A stretch of 25,239 bases of DNA from Darwinimomas sp045600945 (GTDB lineage Bacteria > Bacillota > Clostridia > Lachnospirales > Lachnospiraceae), in contig JAZRYX010000045.1 of NCBI GenBank assembly GCA_045600945.1, positions 1-25,239 of the forward strand. Reading direction: 5' to 3'. Positions 22,234 through 25,239 of this stretch are shown here, one piece after another. The stretch's first letter is position 1, and every line of letters starts with the position of its first letter. The translations under genes were made by a program, and so were the position numbers. The notes under the pieces were generated by a model that saw only the letters and a program-made list of their open reading frames with translations, made no database searches and had not been told where the DNA came from.

Positions 22234-24014
22234 ACTATTCGTTTGAACTTCTTTTCCAAATCTGCCTGAGTGAACTCTATCATTGTAGGTCTGCCGTGAG
22301 GGCAGCAATACGGATTTTCACACTTAAGCAGTTCTTTTATAAGCATGTCTGCTTCCGCAAACGAGATTTTCTGTCCTCCTTTAATTGCAGCCTTACATGC
22401 CATCGAGGCTGTCTTCTCAAGTATAAAAAGAGGATCCTTTCTTCCGCCTTCGGCAGTATATTCGGAAATCATCTCTTTAAACAGTTCCGATTTATTTATT
22501 GAAGGTAAACCGGACGGAACAGCTCTTATTGCGTATTCATTTCCTCCGAAATTCTCTATCTCGTAACCTGCGGAAACAAAATCATCAAGATTTTCCGAAA
22601 GTGCAGATGCCTCAAGATCACTCAATGTTATTATGAAAGGCGGATCTATCATCTGTGATGCGGATTTGTCTGTTTTATATCGGCTGAGCATACGTTCATA
22701 GTATATCTTTTCATGAGCTGCATGCTGATCCATGATATACATCTTAGAGTTATACTCAATTATCCAATACGTGGAGAACACCTGCCCGACAAGTTTGTAA
22801 ACAGGTTCATCTGTCTTTGTCAGATCAATATTACTAAAACAAAGCTGCTCTGTTGCCGCATGATTTTCTTCGTCTGTCCATTCGGGTGTTACGGGTAACG
22901 GATGTGTCCTGTTCTTTTCAAACGCCTCTTCCGGTCTTGTATTGAGTCTGTGAAAAAATGATTCATTTACGTCCGGAGACTTCACCGATAATTCTTTTTC
23001 ATCTATATCCAAAGTTGCATGGGGTATAAGTACACTTTCATTCAATGCCGTCTTGACCGCTTTACATACTTCTTCATAAATATCATATGGTTTTGAGAAT
23101 CTGACATCCATTTTGGTAGGATGAACATTAACATCCATGACTTGCGGATCTATCTCAATAATAAGCACGGCAAACGGGAACTGATGCTGCATGAGTCTTT
23201 CTTCATAAGCATCCTCTATGGCTTTTGATATAATCGATGATTTGATATATCTGCCGTTAACAAAATAATTCTCAAAATTTCTGTTAGGTCTTGAAACTTC
23301 GGGTTTGCCCACCAGACCACTGACTGATAATGTATCCGATTGATAATTCAGTTCTATAAGTGACCCTGTGATATCACGTCCGTATATCTGATAAACGATA
23401 TCTTTTATCTGTCCGTTTCCTGAAGTATAGAGTTTTGTCTGTCCGTTATTGATGAATCTGAAGCTTATATACGGATGTGACAGTGCCAGTTTTTCAATGA
23501 AATCACTGATATGAGATGCCTCGGTTATCGCTGTTTTTAAAAACTTTTTTCTGGCCGGTACATTATAGAAAAGATCACGCGTAATAATAGTGGTACCGTC
23601 GGGAGCACCGACCTCTTCATAGGAAAGTTCCTCGCCTCCCTCAATACGATATCTTACAGCTGTCATATGATCTGCAGTTTTTGTTATTATCTCTGTTCTT
23701 GTGACTGCAGCTATACTTGATAATGCCTCTCCTCTGAATCCGAGAGAATGAATATTCAGAAGGTCGTCAGCATTTTCAATCTTTCCGGTTGCGTGACGCA
23801 GAAATGCAGTTCTTACTTCTTCACAGTTGATTCCGTGTCCGTTATCGGTGATTCTTATTAAATCTACTCCTCCGTTTTTTATTTCAATGGTGATTATCTG
23901 TGCACCTGCATCAATCGAGTTTTCAACCAGTTCTTTGACAATTGAAGAAGGCCGCTCAATCACTTCACCGGCTGCTATCTTATCAATTGTTTCTTTGCTG
24001 AGTAATTTAATCAT
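22230..24014 (-). CDS. mutL: DNA mismatch repair protein MutL with endonuclease motif
   Basis: Coordinates mismatch repair after MutS binding. The 594 residues begin with the GHKL ATPase domain: ELVENSIDAGA (28-38), DNGHGI (57-62), GFRGEALSSI (92-101), APDGTTI (137-143), DVNVHPTKMDVRF (294-306). After a variable linker (about 335-400) comes the C-terminal domain with the metal-binding endonuclease motif DQHAAHEKIYYE (429-440, DQHAx2Ex4E), ACKAAIKGGQ and CPHGRPT (571-577). This marks strand nicking by MutL itself, as in organisms without MutH. The ATG overlaps the mutS TGA by 4 bases. Confidence 0.97.
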   Translation of the reverse strand: MIKLLSKETIDKIAAGEVIERPSSIVKELVENSIDAGAQIITIEIKNGGVDLIRITDNGHGINCEEVRTAFLRHATGKIENADDLLNIHSLGFRGEALSSIAAVTRTEIITKTADHMTAVRYRIEGGEELSYEEVGAPDGTTIITRDLFYNVPARKKFLKTAITEASHISDFIEKLALSHPYISFRFINNGQTKLYTSGNGQIKDIVYQIYGRDITGSLIELNYQSDTLSVSGLVGKPEVSRPNRNFENYFVNGRYIKSSIISKAIEDAYEERLMQHQFPFAVLIIEIDPQVMDVNVHPTKMDVRFSKPYDIYEEVCKAVKTALNESVLIPHATLDIDEKELSVKSPDVNESFFHRLNTRPEEAFEKNRTHPLPVTPEWTDEENHAATEQLCFSNIDLTKTDEPVYKLVGQVFSTYWIIEYNSKMYIMDQHAAHEKIYYERMLSRYKTDKSASQMIDPPFIITLSDLEASALSENLDDFVSAGYEIENFGGNEYAIRAVPSGLPSINKSELFKEMISEYTAEGGRKDPLFILEKTASMACKAAIKGGQKISFAEADMLIKELLKCENPYCCPHGRPTMIEFTQADLEKKFKRIV

Positions 24015-25239
24015 AGTTTTATTCTGTTCTTGACTGTATTCTGTAATTTGTACAACTCATTAAGAGCATCTATAGGCGTCATAGACGAAAGATCCAAATC
24101 AGAGATTTCCCCGATGATGTCATCATCTCTTGTAGTTTCAAATAATGACAGCTGTCCTGCATCAACTTCGTTCTGACGATGAACAGGTTTTCTTGACTTC
24201 TCAGGAACTCCCAGTTCTGCAATCTCTTTTGCCCTGAATGCGATATCGGAATTGGACAATTCCTCAACAAGATCTTTTGCTCTTCTTAAAACCGACTCTG
24301 GCAGTCCCGCAAGCCTTGCAACCTGTATTCCGTATGACTTATCTGCTCCGCCCTTTACTATCTTTCTGAGAAACGCAATATTATCTCCCTGTTCTTTTAC
24401 TGCTATACAATAGTTCTGAACTCCGTTAAGTGTACCTTCAAGTTCCGTAAGCTCATGATAATGAGTAGCAAATAACGATTTAGCTCCTAAAAGTTTCTTG
24501 TCGCTGATATGTTCCACAACAGCCCATGCTATAGATAATCCGTCAAATGTCGAAGTACCTCTTCCGATTTCATCCATGATGATAAGACTGTCTTTTGTCG
24601 CGTTTCTCAGGATATTTGCAACCTCTGTCATCTCAACCATAAATGTTGACTGTCCGGCCGCAAGATCATCCGATGCACCCACACGGGTAAATACCCTGTC
24701 ACATATACAAATGTCGGCAGATGAAGCCGGTACGAATGATCCAAGTTGGGCCATAAGTGAAATAAGCGCAACCTGACGCATATATGTCGATTTACCTGCC
24801 ATATTGGGACCTGTGATAATTGCAAAACGGTTTTTATTATCATCAAGTAAAGTGTCATTTGCAATAAACTGGCCCGAAGGCAGCATTTTCTCAACAACGG
24901 GATGTCTTCCGTCTTTAATGACGATTACCCCTTTATCGTTAATTTTAGGTCTCACATAATTATTGGCGTATGCAACCTGGGCAAGCGAAGTCAGTACATC
25001 GACCTGAGCAAGTGCTCTTGCGGTCGTCAATATTCTGGAAACTTCAGCTGCTATAGTATCCCTGACCTGAGTGAATATCTCATATTCGAGTGAGAACAAT
25101 CTGTCCTCTGCGCCGAGTATGATATCCTCAAGTTTGTTTAGCTCTTCTGTCGTATATCGTTCACAGTTAGTCAGTGTCTGCTTTCTGATATAATCATCAG
25201 GCGCCATGTTCTTAAATGCATTCGTGATTTCTATACAAT
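24011..25239 (-). CDS. mutS: DNA mismatch repair protein MutS, 5' part outside window
   Basis: Recognises mismatches and starts repair. Only the C-terminal half is visible, about 409 codons; the frame stays open to the right edge (CIEITNAFKNMAPDDYIRKQ), so the ATG at 25207 is internal, not a start. Seen: the core clamp end DDYIRKQTL, then the ATPase domain with GRHPVVE, Walker A GPNMAGKST (near 24785-24811), the TRVGASDDLAAGQSTFM signature, Walker B LIIMDEIGRGTST, FATHYHELTEL, and the helix-turn-helix dimer end GIQVARLAGLP. The stop overlaps mutL as ATGA. Full-length family members are about 850-880 residues. Confidence 0.97.
   Translation of the reverse strand, partial: CIEITNAFKNMAPDDYIRKQTLTNCERYTTEELNKLEDIILGAEDRLFSLEYEIFTQVRDTIAAEVSRILTTARALAQVDVLTSLAQVAYANNYVRPKINDKGVIVIKDGRHPVVEKMLPSGQFIANDTLLDDNKNRFAIITGPNMAGKSTYMRQVALISLMAQLGSFVPASSADICICDRVFTRVGASDDLAAGQSTFMVEMTEVANILRNATKDSLIIMDEIGRGTSTFDGLSIAWAVVEHISDKKLLGAKSLFATHYHELTELEGTLNGVQNYCIAVKEQGDNIAFLRKIVKGGADKSYGIQVARLAGLPESVLRRAKDLVEELSNSDIAFRAKEIAELGVPEKSRKPVHRQNEVDAGQLSLFETTRDDDIIGEISDLDLSSMTPIDALNELYKLQNTVKNRIKL

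Noticed and set aside
25205..25207. ATG at 25207 as the start of mutS
   Set aside because: The same frame stays open to the window edge with conserved MutS residues before it, so the real start is outside.
1..25239. tRNA or rRNA genes, CRISPR arrays, prophage or conjugative genes
   Set aside because: No regularly spaced repeats, cloverleaf-like segments, or phage/transfer proteins were seen on either strand. Mobile signs are limited to the IS110 element and the serine recombinase.

Overview
This window looks like a chromosomal segment of a low-to-moderate GC anaerobic Firmicute, most likely a Lachnospiraceae member of the Butyrivibrio/Roseburia type. That placement is inferred from gene order (mutS-mutL-miaA-methionine gamma-lyase family-radC-mreCD-PBP2-rodA-mgsA-like; HlyD-sepF; lspA-rluD) and from a MutL that carries the endonuclease motif of non-methyl-directed mismatch repair. 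Nothing here fixes the genus.

Layout. From the right edge leftwards, nearly everything is on the minus strand. A mutS fragment runs into mutL, miaA and a PLP enzyme of the methionine gamma-lyase (aluminium resistance) family. Then come radC, mreC, mreD, a very large class B PBP2, rodA, a methylglyoxal-synthase-like gene and a D-Ala-D-Ala carboxypeptidase. These genes overlap by 1 to about 50 bases or lie close together, so they probably form one or two long transcripts, with an internal promoter candidate before rodA. A promoter at 12413-12441 opens a second block: a small P-loop protein and an orphan HlyD-like membrane protein. A third promoter (10475-10503) opens sepF-aroB-lspA-rluD-cytidylate-kinase-like, which ends at a clear terminator (6731-6782).

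Left of this is an accessory stretch. It holds a small serine recombinase and an overlapping MBOAT acyltransferase/SGNH hydrolase pair, the usual two-component arrangement for O-acetylating a cell-surface polymer. Converging on it from the left are plus-strand thiN (thiamine pyrophosphokinase) and degV, which has a strong promoter and a terminator built into its last codons. The left edge is an IS110-family element: an intact but window-truncated transposase with a ~260-base non-coding upstream end abutting thiN, where a bridge RNA is expected.

Main points of interest: (1) the MgsA-like protein aligns without gaps to E. coli MgsA over its core but lacks the catalytic base Asp71 (Ile here) and Asp101 (Thr), so a non-canonical MGS-fold protein sits between rodA and a carboxypeptidase; (2) PBP2 carries an insertion of about 250 residues ahead of its transpeptidase domain; (3) mreB is missing from radC-mreC and minCDE from PBP2-rodA, although both are common at these places in relatives; (4) the IS110 non-coding end is a bridge-RNA candidate; (5) perfect hairpins sit between genes inside the sepF-side operons.
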